Shown: positions 56,212-64,000, counted from the first letter of the stretch. The stretch: DNA of 64,000 nucleotides from Bacteroidetes bacterium RIFCSPLOWO2_12_FULL_35_15 (GCA_001769385.1 MEPB01000056.1:1-64000); one strand, 5' to 3'. Notes: generated from the sequence alone by a model not told the origin. Translations and numbers: made by a program.

Positions 56212-56829
56212 ATGAAAAAAATATTATTATTCTTACTACTGATTATAGTGATTGCATGGGGGTGCAAGATTTCCAATAAAACCTATTCCGACTCCGACCA
56301 TGAGATCATTTTTTTACATTATAAAACATTTGCCTGGTTGCCTGATCAAGACACATCAGTAAACAGATATCCGAATAAAATTATTTTAAATAGCACAAGA
56401 AATTATTTCACCTACTGCATGGCTGAAAGAGGCTACAAAGGGGATATTGAGAAACCTGATATTTTTTTAGATATTATAATAACAAAATCTACAAAACAAA
56501 AAATTGCTACTATAAAAATGTGCAGCAAAACTTCCTGTAATTATTTTTATCTGAACCCCTATTATTATCCTTATCCCAACCCATATTATTACGATAAGCC
56601 CTGCAATTATGATTACGGAACAGATTACAGCTATGTTTCTAAGGGAAAAGAGTATCCTGAAGGTGCAATTACTCTAAATATTATTGATAGAAAAAAAAAT
56701 AAATTAGTTTGGACCGGGACAACCTGGGGTGACCTATATGATATAAATTATCTTAAAAGCAACCTTCATCCTTCGGTATATCGAATCCTTGAAAAATTTC
56801 CGGTAATGGCAAAAAAGGAAAAAAACTAA
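56212..56829 (+). CDS. DUF4136-family lipoprotein
   Basis: 205 residues. Signal peptide with lipobox IAWGC (Cys at about 17). The DUF4136 pattern follows: YKTFAWLPDQDTSVN, NYFTYCMAERGYKGDIEKPD, FLDIIITKSTK and a late ITLNIIDRKKNKLVWTGTTW. A tyrosine/proline-rich stretch (LNPYYYPYPNPYYYDKPC) lies at mid-length. Expected to be membrane-anchored on the periplasmic side; function unknown. It starts 58 bp after the preceding gene. Confidence 0.83.
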   Translation: MKKILLFLLLIIVIAWGCKISNKTYSDSDHEIIFLHYKTFAWLPDQDTSVNRYPNKIILNSTRNYFTYCMAERGYKGDIEKPDIFLDIIITKSTKQKIATIKMCSKTSCNYFYLNPYYYPYPNPYYYDKPCNYDYGTDYSYVSKGKEYPEGAITLNIIDRKKNKLVWTGTTWGDLYDINYLKSNLHPSVYRILEKFPVMAKKEKN

Positions 56830-56836
56830 ATTGAAA

Positions 56837-57427
56837 TTAATTACTTACAAAAACGATCTTACTCTTTGCCATTTTTATAAACAGATCAAGTTCGGATCTT
56901 TGAATTCTCAGAGATTTTCTCAGATCATCCAGACCTGTCCAAAGAATGAACCATCCTGCAGGTTCAAGAATAACCAGAATGGTATGCATTAAAAAATTTT
57001 CGGATTTAAGGAGAGAAATATAACTCGCACCAATCATTAAGACAACACCTGCAAAGACAGATAAAAAACCATTTCTCTTTTGTATCATCAGGAGTTCCCG
57101 AAAATCATGATAGTTTTTTTTAAGATGAGTGTGTAATCGTTTGATTATTAGATTTTCATTTACATCGCTCCTGGATTTATCAGGAATCAAAAGGTTTAGA
57201 TTATTGATCGGAGATTTATTTTCTTTACAAACCTTTTTTAATTCGTAAAGAAAATCATCTGAAATATTTCTTTCTGAATAAGGTCTTGGATCAAAATCTG
57301 AAAAAATATCATCATAACTATCCAGCCAGATACTAATATCACGAAAGTTTTGATTTTTTGTATCCTCCTGAAATTTTTTTGCTTCCGCATTCAATTCTGA
57401 AATAGTTTCAGCAATGTTATTTTTCAT
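56837..57427 (-). CDS. Hypothetical membrane protein
   Basis: 196 residues from the ATG at 57427, which gives a 10-bp gap to the esterase gene; a longer ORF start at 57622 lies inside that gene and is rejected. The N-terminal half is soluble and helical (AETISELNAEAKKFQEDTKN, then RPYSERNISDDFLYELKKVC). The C-terminal part has two close membrane helices (FLSVFAGVVLMIGASYISLL and HTILVILEPAGWFILWTGL) and the tail DDLRKSLRIQRSELDLF. No named family recognised. Confidence 0.72.
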   Translation of the reverse strand: MKNNIAETISELNAEAKKFQEDTKNQNFRDISIWLDSYDDIFSDFDPRPYSERNISDDFLYELKKVCKENKSPINNLNLLIPDKSRSDVNENLIIKRLHTHLKKNYHDFRELLMIQKRNGFLSVFAGVVLMIGASYISLLKSENFLMHTILVILEPAGWFILWTGLDDLRKSLRIQRSELDLFIKMAKSKIVFVSN

Positions 57428-57437
57428 AAAAATAAAA

Positions 57438-58775
57438 TTAAAAACCAAAAGGATAGGTTTCGGGTATTTGCTTTCCATCCGGGGTAATGTGAAGAGGATG
57501 CAAGGCTTTTGTTTCATCAATAAAAAGAAATGCATCGTAACGCATTGGTAAAATACTTGGTACATAATTGCCGTATTTTTCTCTTTCCGGGTGATAAACA
57601 ACACCAATAGCCCTATGACCAATATGAGTCCCTAATTGTTCTATATTTTTTAATTTATCAAGCAGCAATAGTTTATCTTTTCCACCACCGGCCATATGCA
57701 TAATATGTTCCCAGCTTCCTTCCGATGCAGGAGGAACTTTCATTTTTAACATCGCTTCCCCCCACTCTGTGCTAGCCAAAACCGTACCTTTATAAGATCC
57801 AAAGCCAACTAAAACAACTCCATCGTCAGCATGCTCCTCGGTTGTTAATTGTCCAACGTTCACCATTCCTTCATTTACCATATCTGTCGCGCGGGCATCA
57901 CCAATATTAGTATTGTGTTCCCAAACAATTACTTTTGAATTTTTTCCATGAAAATTCATTAGCCGGTCCAAAGTCTCGACCATGTGTTTGTCCCGGATAT
58001 TCCATGATTTAGGCCCTCCACGCATCATTGATCGGTAATATTTCTCCGCATTAACAGCGACCAATGCATTTTGTTCTGTACTAAATGCATTTTCAGGATC
58101 GGAATCGTAGTGTTTCATTTTAGAACGAATTTCGCTTAAAAGTGATACAACTTCTTTGGTACAAGGTTCCGGTACAATGCAGGATGCTCTTGCATACGAT
58201 TGTCCTTCATCCTGTCCATATTGATCAAAACAATTCATCGCTTTCAAAGCAGTTGCCATAGCTTCAGGATCCTCCTTTTTCAAATATTTAACTATCGCAT
58301 TCATTGATTCCCATAAGCTATACACATCAAGGCCATAAAACCCTATCTTTTGATTTAATGGCAATTTTTCATTATAATATTTTAGCCATTCGGTAAACGC
58401 AATCATTTCCCAATTGGCCCACATCCAGGTTGGCCAACGATTAAAAGTATCAAGTATCTCTCTTGGATTTTTCCCTGAAACACAATATCCTTTTATATAC
58501 CGGTTTACTTTATAGCAATCCGGCCAATCACCCTCAACAGCAATAAATGAAAAACCTTTTTCTTCGATAAGTCTCTTGGTGATCTTCATGCGCCAGGTAT
58601 AATATTCATGGGTACCATGAGAAGCTTCTCCTAGTAATACATATCGCGCATCCCCAATATAATTCATCAATGGATTAAGATCATGTGCATCTTCGAGTGG
58701 CGTAGTTAAATTACCCACAATTTTTGCCAGTTCTTTTTCTTCATAAATTATATTTTCTAAATAATTGCGCTGCAT
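57438..58775 (-). CDS. Erythromycin esterase-like family protein
   Basis: 445 residues. Conserved catalytic elements of the EreA/B-like family: GEASHGTHEYYTWRMKIT (E and H), FIAVEGDWPDCYKVNRYI, VIVWEHNTNIGDARATDM and RAIGVVYHPEREKYGNYVP. Most family members are not resistance enzymes; many accompany phosphoribosyltransferase domains in stress loci. The hydrolase substrate is unknown and macrolide resistance should not be inferred. It is divergent from the 58,926 operon across a box pair. Confidence 0.88.
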   Translation of the reverse strand: MQRNYLENIIYEEKELAKIVGNLTTPLEDAHDLNPLMNYIGDARYVLLGEASHGTHEYYTWRMKITKRLIEEKGFSFIAVEGDWPDCYKVNRYIKGYCVSGKNPREILDTFNRWPTWMWANWEMIAFTEWLKYYNEKLPLNQKIGFYGLDVYSLWESMNAIVKYLKKEDPEAMATALKAMNCFDQYGQDEGQSYARASCIVPEPCTKEVVSLLSEIRSKMKHYDSDPENAFSTEQNALVAVNAEKYYRSMMRGGPKSWNIRDKHMVETLDRLMNFHGKNSKVIVWEHNTNIGDARATDMVNEGMVNVGQLTTEEHADDGVVLVGFGSYKGTVLASTEWGEAMLKMKVPPASEGSWEHIMHMAGGGKDKLLLLDKLKNIEQLGTHIGHRAIGVVYHPEREKYGNYVPSILPMRYDAFLFIDETKALHPLHITPDGKQIPETYPFGF

Positions 58776-58831
58776 GAATTAAAAAGATTTAGTTTTCATT
58801 GCAAAATAAATCAATCTGTTTGAAAATATTA

Positions 58832-58867
58832 ATGACGACTATCAACCTTGCTTTTGATGATTATCAT
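58832..58867. promoter_or_regulatory. Paired FNR-like boxes, site 9 (divergent promoter)
   Basis: atgacgactatcaa (58832-58845) and ttgatgattatcat (58854-58867), 22 bp apart, 56 bp from the esterase start and 58 bp from the plus-strand operon start. Confidence 0.7.
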
Positions 58868-58925
58868 TAAATTTAAGAAGGAGGTTGAGATACATTTGTT
58901 CTGTATTAATTGAAAATCAGAAATT

Positions 58926-59330
58926 TTGAGAACAGTTGTTATTTTAAGTGTTTTATTACTTTTTGCAATAATGAATTTATTGCTGTTGAATAAGCCTCAA
59001 GTACCCATCGGTCCACATGGTGGTAAAGTAAAAAAAGCAGAAAATTTTAATATTGAAAAAATTCAATCTCCTGAAAATCTATATGCTTTCCTGCTGGATA
59101 CTAATTACAAACCTATTAGTAATAAAGGTGTTATCGGAGAGGTGCGGTTTTATTATCTGGATGAGACTACATCTGATATTCCATTACTACCTTTTGAAAC
59201 GGAAGGATTTGTAGTTAAAATGCAAGAAAACCAGTATCATTCCTGCAGAATTACATTTATTATTTCAGGGAAATCTATTTCAGCAAAATTTGAAAATGAA
59301 AGTTTAATTGTAAGTAAAAAAATAAATTAA
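58926..59330 (+). CDS. Small membrane-anchored hypothetical protein
   Basis: 134 residues. One N-terminal hydrophobic segment (VVILSVLLLFAIMNLLLL) is followed by a periplasmic-type beta domain beginning VPIGPHGGKVKKAENFNIEK. GPHGG motifs resemble those of some metal-related periplasmic proteins, but I would not assign a function. TTG start at 58926. It is the first of three tightly spaced genes with the hydrolase (1-bp gap) and phosphoribosyltransferase. Confidence 0.65.
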   Translation: MRTVVILSVLLLFAIMNLLLLNKPQVPIGPHGGKVKKAENFNIEKIQSPENLYAFLLDTNYKPISNKGVIGEVRFYYLDETTSDIPLLPFETEGFVVKMQENQYHSCRITFIISGKSISAKFENESLIVSKKIN

Positions 59331-59331
59331 A

Positions 59332-59997
59332 ATGATAGTCAATCAATACAACAAATTGGTAAACATTTCCATAGAGGATGTTAATCTGGAAGGACAACTG
59401 ACCATACCTGAACATGCCGAATCACTCGTGATTTTTTCGCATGGAAGTGGGAGTAGTCGTTTTAGTCCAAGAAATAATTTTGTAGCTAACATATTACACG
59501 AAAATGGCATTGGCACATTTTTGCTGGATCTGCTAACAAAAGAAGAAGATGAAATATATTCTAACAGATTTAATATTGATCTACTTTCTGAAAGGCTGGT
59601 AATTGCAACCAAGTACCTTTCAACTATTAAGCAGGCATCTGTACTAGACTTTGGTTATTTCGGGGCAAGTACCGGAGCCGCTTCAGCATTAAAAGCAGCA
59701 GCCGAATTACATACGCTCATTCACTCAGTAGTTTCAAGGGGAGGAAGACCCGATCTGGCAATGGATGTGCTTCCCTTGGTAAAATCCCCAACTTTACTGA
59801 TCGTTGGAGAACTGGATACAACTGTATTAGAACTGAACAAAAAAGCTTTTGATAAACTTCAATGTACTAAAAAATTGAAGGTGATAAAAGGTGCAACTCA
59901 TTTATTTGAAGAGCCGGGAACCTTGGAAATGGTAGCAAAAATAGCTACTGAGTGGTTTAATAAAACACTCGAACCGGTAAGAATGCAAATCCACTAA
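59332..59997 (+). CDS. Alpha/beta hydrolase (dienelactone hydrolase-like)
   Basis: 221 residues. FSHGSGSSRFSPRNNFVANI provides the oxyanion-hole region, the nucleophile elbow is YFGASTGAASAL (Ser in GASTG), and a late Asp/His pair is in LIVGELDTTVLEL and KGATHLFEEPG. Its mycobacterial counterparts are fused to a phosphoribosyltransferase; here that partner is the next gene, 12 bp downstream. Substrate unknown. Confidence 0.87.
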   Translation: MIVNQYNKLVNISIEDVNLEGQLTIPEHAESLVIFSHGSGSSRFSPRNNFVANILHENGIGTFLLDLLTKEEDEIYSNRFNIDLLSERLVIATKYLSTIKQASVLDFGYFGASTGAASALKAAAELHTLIHSVVSRGGRPDLAMDVLPLVKSPTLLIVGELDTTVLELNKKAFDKLQCTKKLKVIKGATHLFEEPGTLEMVAKIATEWFNKTLEPVRMQIH

Positions 59998-60009
59998 ATT
60001 TGAGAAATT

Positions 60010-60654
60010 ATGTTCGAAAACAGACTAGATGCAGCAAGCAAACTTGCTGAAAAATTAAGCAGATATAAAAACACAGATGCAGTTGTACTAGCTATTCCAC
60101 GTGGCGGAGTAACAATAGGAAAAAAAATTGCAGATGAACTAAATATTCCGCTTGAAATAATTTTATCAAAAAAAATTGGACACCCAAGAAATCCTGAGTT
60201 TGCCATAGGCTCAGTTTCTGAGTTGGGAATGGTTGTTAATGATGACTTAATGAACATTTCAACGGACTATATACAAAATGAAGCTGCACGCCTCCAGCTA
60301 CAATTAAAAGAAAGGTATAAATTATTTATGGGGGATAGAAAACCAAGCGATCTGAAAAACAAAATTGTTATTCTGGTAGATGATGGTATTGCAACAGGGA
60401 ACACCATACTTGCCACTATCAATATGATTAAAAAAAAATTTCCAAAAAAATTGGTCGTTGCTGTTCCCGTTGCTCCACCGGATACTGCCCGTAAAATAAA
60501 TAAAGAAGTGGATGAACTTATTTGCTTACTTACCCCGGGGGATTTTTATGCAGTAGGACAATTTTATGAAGACTTTTCTCAGGTGACCGATGAAGAAGTT
60601 ATCAAAATGCTGGGAACGGACCTGAAATCTGAAAAAAGGAACCTGGCTTTCTAA
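60010..60654 (+). CDS. Phosphoribosyltransferase-family protein
   Basis: 214 residues, type I PRTase fold. AVVLAIPRGGVTIGKKIADE leads, and the PRPP loop is KIVILVDDGIATGNTILATI. Then VVAVPVAPPDTARKINKEVD and LICLLTPGDFYAVGQFYEDF. This is the group associated with erythromycin-esterase-like and dienelactone-hydrolase-like domains, not with purine salvage. Base substrate unknown. Third gene of the 58,926 operon. Confidence 0.88.
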   Translation: MFENRLDAASKLAEKLSRYKNTDAVVLAIPRGGVTIGKKIADELNIPLEIILSKKIGHPRNPEFAIGSVSELGMVVNDDLMNISTDYIQNEAARLQLQLKERYKLFMGDRKPSDLKNKIVILVDDGIATGNTILATINMIKKKFPKKLVVAVPVAPPDTARKINKEVDELICLLTPGDFYAVGQFYEDFSQVTDEEVIKMLGTDLKSEKRNLAF

Positions 60655-61096
60655 ATGCTCTCTGCATTCTGTGCAGCACTTTTGTTAATACCGATTACAA
60701 ATATATTTTGGTCCAACAATTTCCTGCGCACAGTCTTCGACAAACTCTGACGGACTTCACACATTGGACCATTTTATAAATATAGTTAATACAAAGCCTT
60801 TGATCAGTTCGTTTTTCGCGATGTTATATCGATAATATTTGCAGGAAAAAACTATCTCAAGAAATGTTCTCGATACGTTTCTTTTGCTACCGCTTCAGAA
60901 ACACTCGAACTGACCATTGCGCAGCATTTTGAGCATAATGTGTTGAAACGGATATGAAAAAACGAATGCTGGGCAAAATATATTCAGAGCAATTTATATT
61001 AACAATTTCATTAAAAGACTTTAGCAAAAAAGACTTGAAGCAAATTTTGCTTCAAGTCTTTTCTTTATTCTTTTGATACTATTTATTCCAACAAAA
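60655..61096. other. 442-bp intergenic region: family C repeat, REP-like sequence, terminator
   Basis: No ORF. 60688-60792 is the second copy of the family C element (outer ataccgattacaaat / tataaatatagttaat; shared cgacaaactctgac; inner ggtcca/tggacc). 60860-60915 (ttctcgatacg ... cactcgaactgac) resembles another REP-like unit. The right end has a strong terminator. Confidence 0.65.
61028..61062. terminator. Bidirectional intrinsic terminator
   Basis: Perfect 17-bp arms aaaagacttgaagcaaa/tttgcttcaagtctttt around one base, with A- and T-runs at the two ends. It lies 34 bp after the stop of the minus-strand regulator gene. Confidence 0.85.
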
Positions 61097-62161
61097 TTAA
61101 TTTTTCAAATTTCTAAGTTTTTTGAAATTCAAAATTTTAATAATTCCGTTATCAATTTCAATCAATTTATCTTCCTTAAAATCTGTTAAGTTGCGACTAA
61201 CCGATTCCGGTGAAATGCCTGCTAATGCGGATATATTTTCGCGTGCCACCGGAAAATATTCGTTCTCCCTGTCTTCTGGAAAGTATCTGCTATAAATGAA
61301 TAGCAAAGCTTCTGCAACTCTTTTTCGAGCAGAATTATACGCTAATTTCAATAAATTTTCCTCGGCTTCAATAAGATTATTGGATATAAGTTTAATGAAT
61401 TTTAAAGAGATCTCATTATTAGAGAAAAGCAATTGAAAGAAATCATTTTTTGGAATAGGCGACACCTCTGAATCTTCTATTGCTACGGCAGACTCTTTAT
61501 GATTGGAATGATCAAGTAATGCGTGATAACCAAAAAAGTCTCCTTCTTTATAAATTTCTGTAATGAACTCTTTTCCTAATTCATTTGTTTTAAAAGTTTT
61601 TATTTTTCCTTTGACAATAAAATACAGGAAATTCGGAGTATCAATTTCCATATAAATATGTTCCTTTTTTTGAACTTTTTTAATGGTACGATGTTCCGAA
61701 AAAATACCAATCTCCTTGTTCGTTTTTACCTCATTAATAAGACCTTCCAGATCTTCAAAATTTTTATTGAATTTTTCTTTCAGTAGTTGATTTTTCTTAA
61801 TTCTTGCACTCACAACTCTTAACAGGTCATTCCCCGTAAAAGGTTTGGTCAGATAATCATCTGCCCCGAGATCCATTCCTCTTCGAAAGTCTTTTGCTTC
61901 AGATTTTGCAGTTATAAAAACAAACGGAACCCCTGCCATATCGGGAGTGTTTTCAATAGCACGTAAAACGCCATAACCATCTAATTCAGGCATCATAATA
62001 TCACATAGGATCAAATCAAGTTTGTTTTTTCTTGCGATCTCTAAACCTTCTTTACCATCATTTGCAGTAAGAACATTATAATTTGCTAATTCAAGTATTT
62101 CTGATGTATTCTCACGAACATCTCTGTTGTCTTCTATAATAAGTATTGTATTGTTCATCAA
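61097..62161 (-). CDS. Response regulator fused to CRP/FNR-type DNA-binding protein
   Basis: 354 residues. Receiver domain 1-120 with D54 in LILCDIMMPELDGYG and K106 in DDYLTKPF; linker; cyclic-nucleotide-binding-type beta-barrel about 150-245 (FLYFIVKGKIKTFKTNELGK, EGDFFGYHALLDHS); CRP-type winged helix 275-350. The recognition helix SPESVSRNLT (317-326) keeps the E-x2-SR pattern that in FNR reads TTGAT/TGA half-sites. There is no FNR-type N-terminal cysteine cluster, so the input is probably phosphorylation. This makes it the best candidate for binding the TGA-N6-TCA box pairs of this island; this link is inferred. No box pair precedes its own gene. Confidence 0.9.
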   Translation of the reverse strand: MMNNTILIIEDNRDVRENTSEILELANYNVLTANDGKEGLEIARKNKLDLILCDIMMPELDGYGVLRAIENTPDMAGVPFVFITAKSEAKDFRRGMDLGADDYLTKPFTGNDLLRVVSARIKKNQLLKEKFNKNFEDLEGLINEVKTNKEIGIFSEHRTIKKVQKKEHIYMEIDTPNFLYFIVKGKIKTFKTNELGKEFITEIYKEGDFFGYHALLDHSNHKESAVAIEDSEVSPIPKNDFFQLLFSNNEISLKFIKLISNNLIEAEENLLKLAYNSARKRVAEALLFIYSRYFPEDRENEYFPVARENISALAGISPESVSRNLTDFKEDKLIEIDNGIIKILNFKKLRNLKN

Positions 62162-62258
62162 TTGGAAGTATAAATGTTTTAGATTAATTTTTTAAATATT
62201 TCGGCCTTCTAACAAATTTAAATCAATTCTACGTAAAATTGATAAAAAATGTTATTTA

Positions 62259-63080
62259 CTATTCGTGAATTGATAATAAAGGAACGTGTGTATGAAAAGC
62301 CATTTTCTTAATATTTGTCCGTTGAAACATGTGCGCAAACAAATTATGTTTTTTAGGTATCATTACTAACATGTCCACATTATGTTCGTCCACAAATTCG
62401 TTGATTCCCACAACCATATCTTCACTTTCAGGAAAGTAAAGGGAATGGTCAAAATTTTCAAATATATTTTCAATTTTAACACCAGAAACAGCATGGGCGT
62501 ATTCAGGCTCTTTTTTAGGATCAACAATATTAAATATCATTAATTTGGCATTAAATAACTGAAGGAATGTTTTCAATTTTTTTATTGCAGGCGAATTAGT
62601 CACTGATTCATAATCGCATGCAAAAGCAATATTCTCAATTTTTTTATATTTGGCATGCTGCGGAATTATTAATGTCGGGCAATCAATATTTTTTATAACA
62701 CCGGTTGCATTGCTTCCAATAATTTCTGTAATACGCCCCTCTCCGGTAATTCCCATTACTATCAGATCAATTTTTTTTTCTTTAACAATATCCCGTATTT
62801 CGTCTATTACAAAACCCGGCTTAACTATTTTTTCAATTACAACTTGTTTACCATGTTTTACATGTAACTCCTTTTCGTAACTAGTAAGTCTTTTCATACT
62901 ATTATTCTCTAACTCATCGAGTGAAGGAATTACAATAGGAATGTCACTGGCAACAAGAGGAATATGATAAACATTTAATAAGATTACAGTTGCTTTAGAA
63001 AGTTTTGCAATTTCAATGGCATAATCGGCTGCATTATTTGCAGTCTTCGAAAAATCGGTAGGAATTAATATCGTTTTCAT
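62259..63080 (-). CDS. Tandem universal stress protein
   Basis: 273 residues. The first Usp domain starts KTILIPTDFSKTANNAADYA and has LIVMGITGEGRITEIIGSNA with GxxGxxGRI(T)-like ATP-loop character, ending NIDCPTLIIPQHA. The second domain (IENIAFACDYESVTNSPAIK; MLVMIPKKHNLFAHMF; HTHVPLLSIHE) is degenerate. It lies 22 bp after the hemerythrin-like gene and is probably co-transcribed from box pair 10. Confidence 0.9.
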   Translation of the reverse strand: MKTILIPTDFSKTANNAADYAIEIAKLSKATVILLNVYHIPLVASDIPIVIPSLDELENNSMKRLTSYEKELHVKHGKQVVIEKIVKPGFVIDEIRDIVKEKKIDLIVMGITGEGRITEIIGSNATGVIKNIDCPTLIIPQHAKYKKIENIAFACDYESVTNSPAIKKLKTFLQLFNAKLMIFNIVDPKKEPEYAHAVSGVKIENIFENFDHSLYFPESEDMVVGINEFVDEHNVDMLVMIPKKHNLFAHMFQRTNIKKMAFHTHVPLLSIHE

Positions 63081-63102
63081 AGTCAGTTTTTTATATTTTC
63101 TT

Positions 63103-63633
63103 TCAAAATTTTTCGTTAATGATCAGTTTGAGTAATAAGTGTTTTTTCTCCATAATAAAATATTTTTCACAATTCAGATCCAGCATTTTCAAATCCCAAA
63201 AGCACTGTTTCAATGATTGTGACACATTATCAGCAGGGTTATAATTATTTGTCAATTGCTTTATTTGTTTTAACAAAGAAGAAAGTTTATTTATTTCATT
63301 CCATATTTTACGGTATATATTTTTTAATTCAGCTGCTTTAAAATCCAACTCTTTCTCTTCCTCCAGACTTAATTTTTGTAAAACCGGAAAAAGAATATAT
63401 TTTTCCTCTGCAATATGTGCTTCTAACAATTCTTTGAACTCAACAAAATGTTTATTGATCAACTCTAAATTTTTTACAGCTTTTTTGTCAAAGCGCATTG
63501 CTGAATTAAGAATTGTTGATATTATAGGTAAATTATATTTAAAATAATCATGATGCTCAGTCATAATTTTATCAATTATCATTGGGGCCGAATCACTCTG
63601 AACATCATTTTTTATAATTGTTTCCATCATCAT
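63103..63633 (-). CDS. Hemerythrin-like (HHE) protein
   Basis: 176 residues, helical bundle. Candidate diiron ligands: H27/H28 in MTEHHDYF, H66 in NKHFVEFKELLEAHIAEEKY with H73 and E77, and a C-terminal EKYFIMEKKHLLL. This layout resembles hemerythrin/HHE and RIC (YtfE-like) proteins, which handle O2, NO or iron-sulphur repair. Two further Met codons directly follow the first, so the start may shift by 1-2 residues. Paired boxes lie 42 bp upstream. Confidence 0.78.
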   Translation of the reverse strand: MMMETIIKNDVQSDSAPMIIDKIMTEHHDYFKYNLPIISTILNSAMRFDKKAVKNLELINKHFVEFKELLEAHIAEEKYILFPVLQKLSLEEEKELDFKAAELKNIYRKIWNEINKLSSLLKQIKQLTNNYNPADNVSQSLKQCFWDLKMLDLNCEKYFIMEKKHLLLKLIINEKF

Positions 63634-63675
63634 TTACTTTTTTTTCAAAAATACATCCAATTAAATATCCTCATT

Positions 63676-63711
63676 TTGATTAAAATCAATTCTGATAGTG
63701 ATCAAAATCAC
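63676..63711. promoter_or_regulatory. Paired FNR-like boxes, site 10
   Basis: Perfect dyad ttgattaaaatcaa (63676-63689) and the second perfect dyad gtgatcaaaatcac (63698-63711), 22 bp apart, 42 bp upstream of the hemerythrin-like gene. Confidence 0.75.
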
Positions 63712-63806
63712 TGGATTAAGAAATCATTGATTCCAACTATAAATCCAGCGTTTAAATACCGGATTTTTACAACAATAAAAGAGTCGCTAAATTTATCTTC
63801 ATTTTT

Positions 63807-64000
63807 TTAATTACTGATCTTTGTAACCTTAAATTCTGTCCTTCTGTTTTTCTGATGCTCTTCATCAGTACATTCTACTCCATTTGAGCAACCATTAACA
63901 TGTTTTGTTTCTCCATAACCTTTCCATTTCATACGATTTGCATCGATTCCTTTTGTTATCATATATTCTACTGCCGCTTTCGCTCGTTTATCGGAAAGGA
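63807..64000 (-). CDS. OmpA-family C-terminal domain protein (5' part outside window)
   Basis: The last 64 codons run from the window edge to the TAA at 63807. LSDKRAKAAVEYMITKGIDA, NRMKWKGYGETKHVNGC and the closing RRTEFKVTKISN are the standard end of an OmpA-like peptidoglycan-binding domain (the R-x2-E/R-RVxF-type terminus). The N-terminal part is not visible, so the full architecture is unknown. It is upstream of, and in the same direction as, the hemerythrin-like gene. Confidence 0.88.
   Translation of the reverse strand, partial: LSDKRAKAAVEYMITKGIDANRMKWKGYGETKHVNGCSNGVECTDEEHQKNRRTEFKVTKISN

Noticed and set aside
57428-57622. N-terminal extension of the 56,837 membrane protein gene
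   Set aside because: It lies within the esterase coding sequence; the ATG at 57427 gives a normal 10-bp gap and a sensible N-terminus.
57438-58775. Macrolide resistance gene
   Set aside because: The family is right, but most members are not resistance enzymes and the context is a stress island.

Overview
The window comes from an AT-rich member of the Bacteroidota. Evidence: secreted proteins with PKD/SprB repeats and a type IX secretion C-terminal tail, a TAnnTTTG-type -7 promoter element before the rel gene, an OstA-like envelope protein of Bacteroidota type, and many A/T-rich intergenic palindromic repeats. No tRNA, rRNA or CRISPR array was recognised.

Region 1 (1-3129, minus) is the N-terminal 1,043 codons of a giant secreted adhesin-like protein whose end lies outside the window; a module is duplicated inside it at a spacing of exactly 703 residues. 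Region 2 (3.3-25.6 kb) is a surface-polysaccharide locus: a Wzx-type flippase, five GT4 glycosyltransferases, a DUF6625-type protein, two methyltransferases, an acyltransferase, a D-glucuronyl C5-epimerase-like protein, a fused class II amidotransferase/N-acetyl-sugar amidotransferase, asparagine synthase, a formyltransferase/deacetylase pair, a polytopic polymerase-like membrane protein with a decayed paralogue, and galE. Together they suggest a glycan rich in modified amino sugars and uronic acids.

Region 3 (25.6-37 kb) is mostly housekeeping: a bifunctional (p)ppGpp synthetase/hydrolase, a Fur-family regulator, a STAS protein, purA, an OstA-like protein and two-component genes. An AbiEi/AbiEii toxin-antitoxin cassette sits directly in front of rel, and a stranded ~120-bp copy of the rel promoter and 5' end lies on its far side.

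Region 4 (37-64 kb) is the most interesting part. It is a stress or dormancy island: universal stress proteins, Hsp20, BON, DUF2267, DUF892, hemerythrin-like, TerB-like, a site-2 protease with CBS domains, erythromycin-esterase-like, alpha/beta hydrolase and phosphoribosyltransferase proteins, PolX and a surface SprB-repeat protein. Ten promoter regions in it carry the same architecture: two FNR/CRP-like 14-bp dyads (core TGA-N6-TCA) with starts exactly 22 bp apart. A response-regulator/CRP fusion at 61,097-62,161 has an FNR-like recognition helix and is the obvious candidate regulator. The gene content resembles the Mycobacterium tuberculosis DosR dormancy regulon, with a different regulator class. 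Three families of intergenic palindromic repeats and one MITE with perfect 16-bp terminal repeats and a TTA target duplication are scattered through the window.
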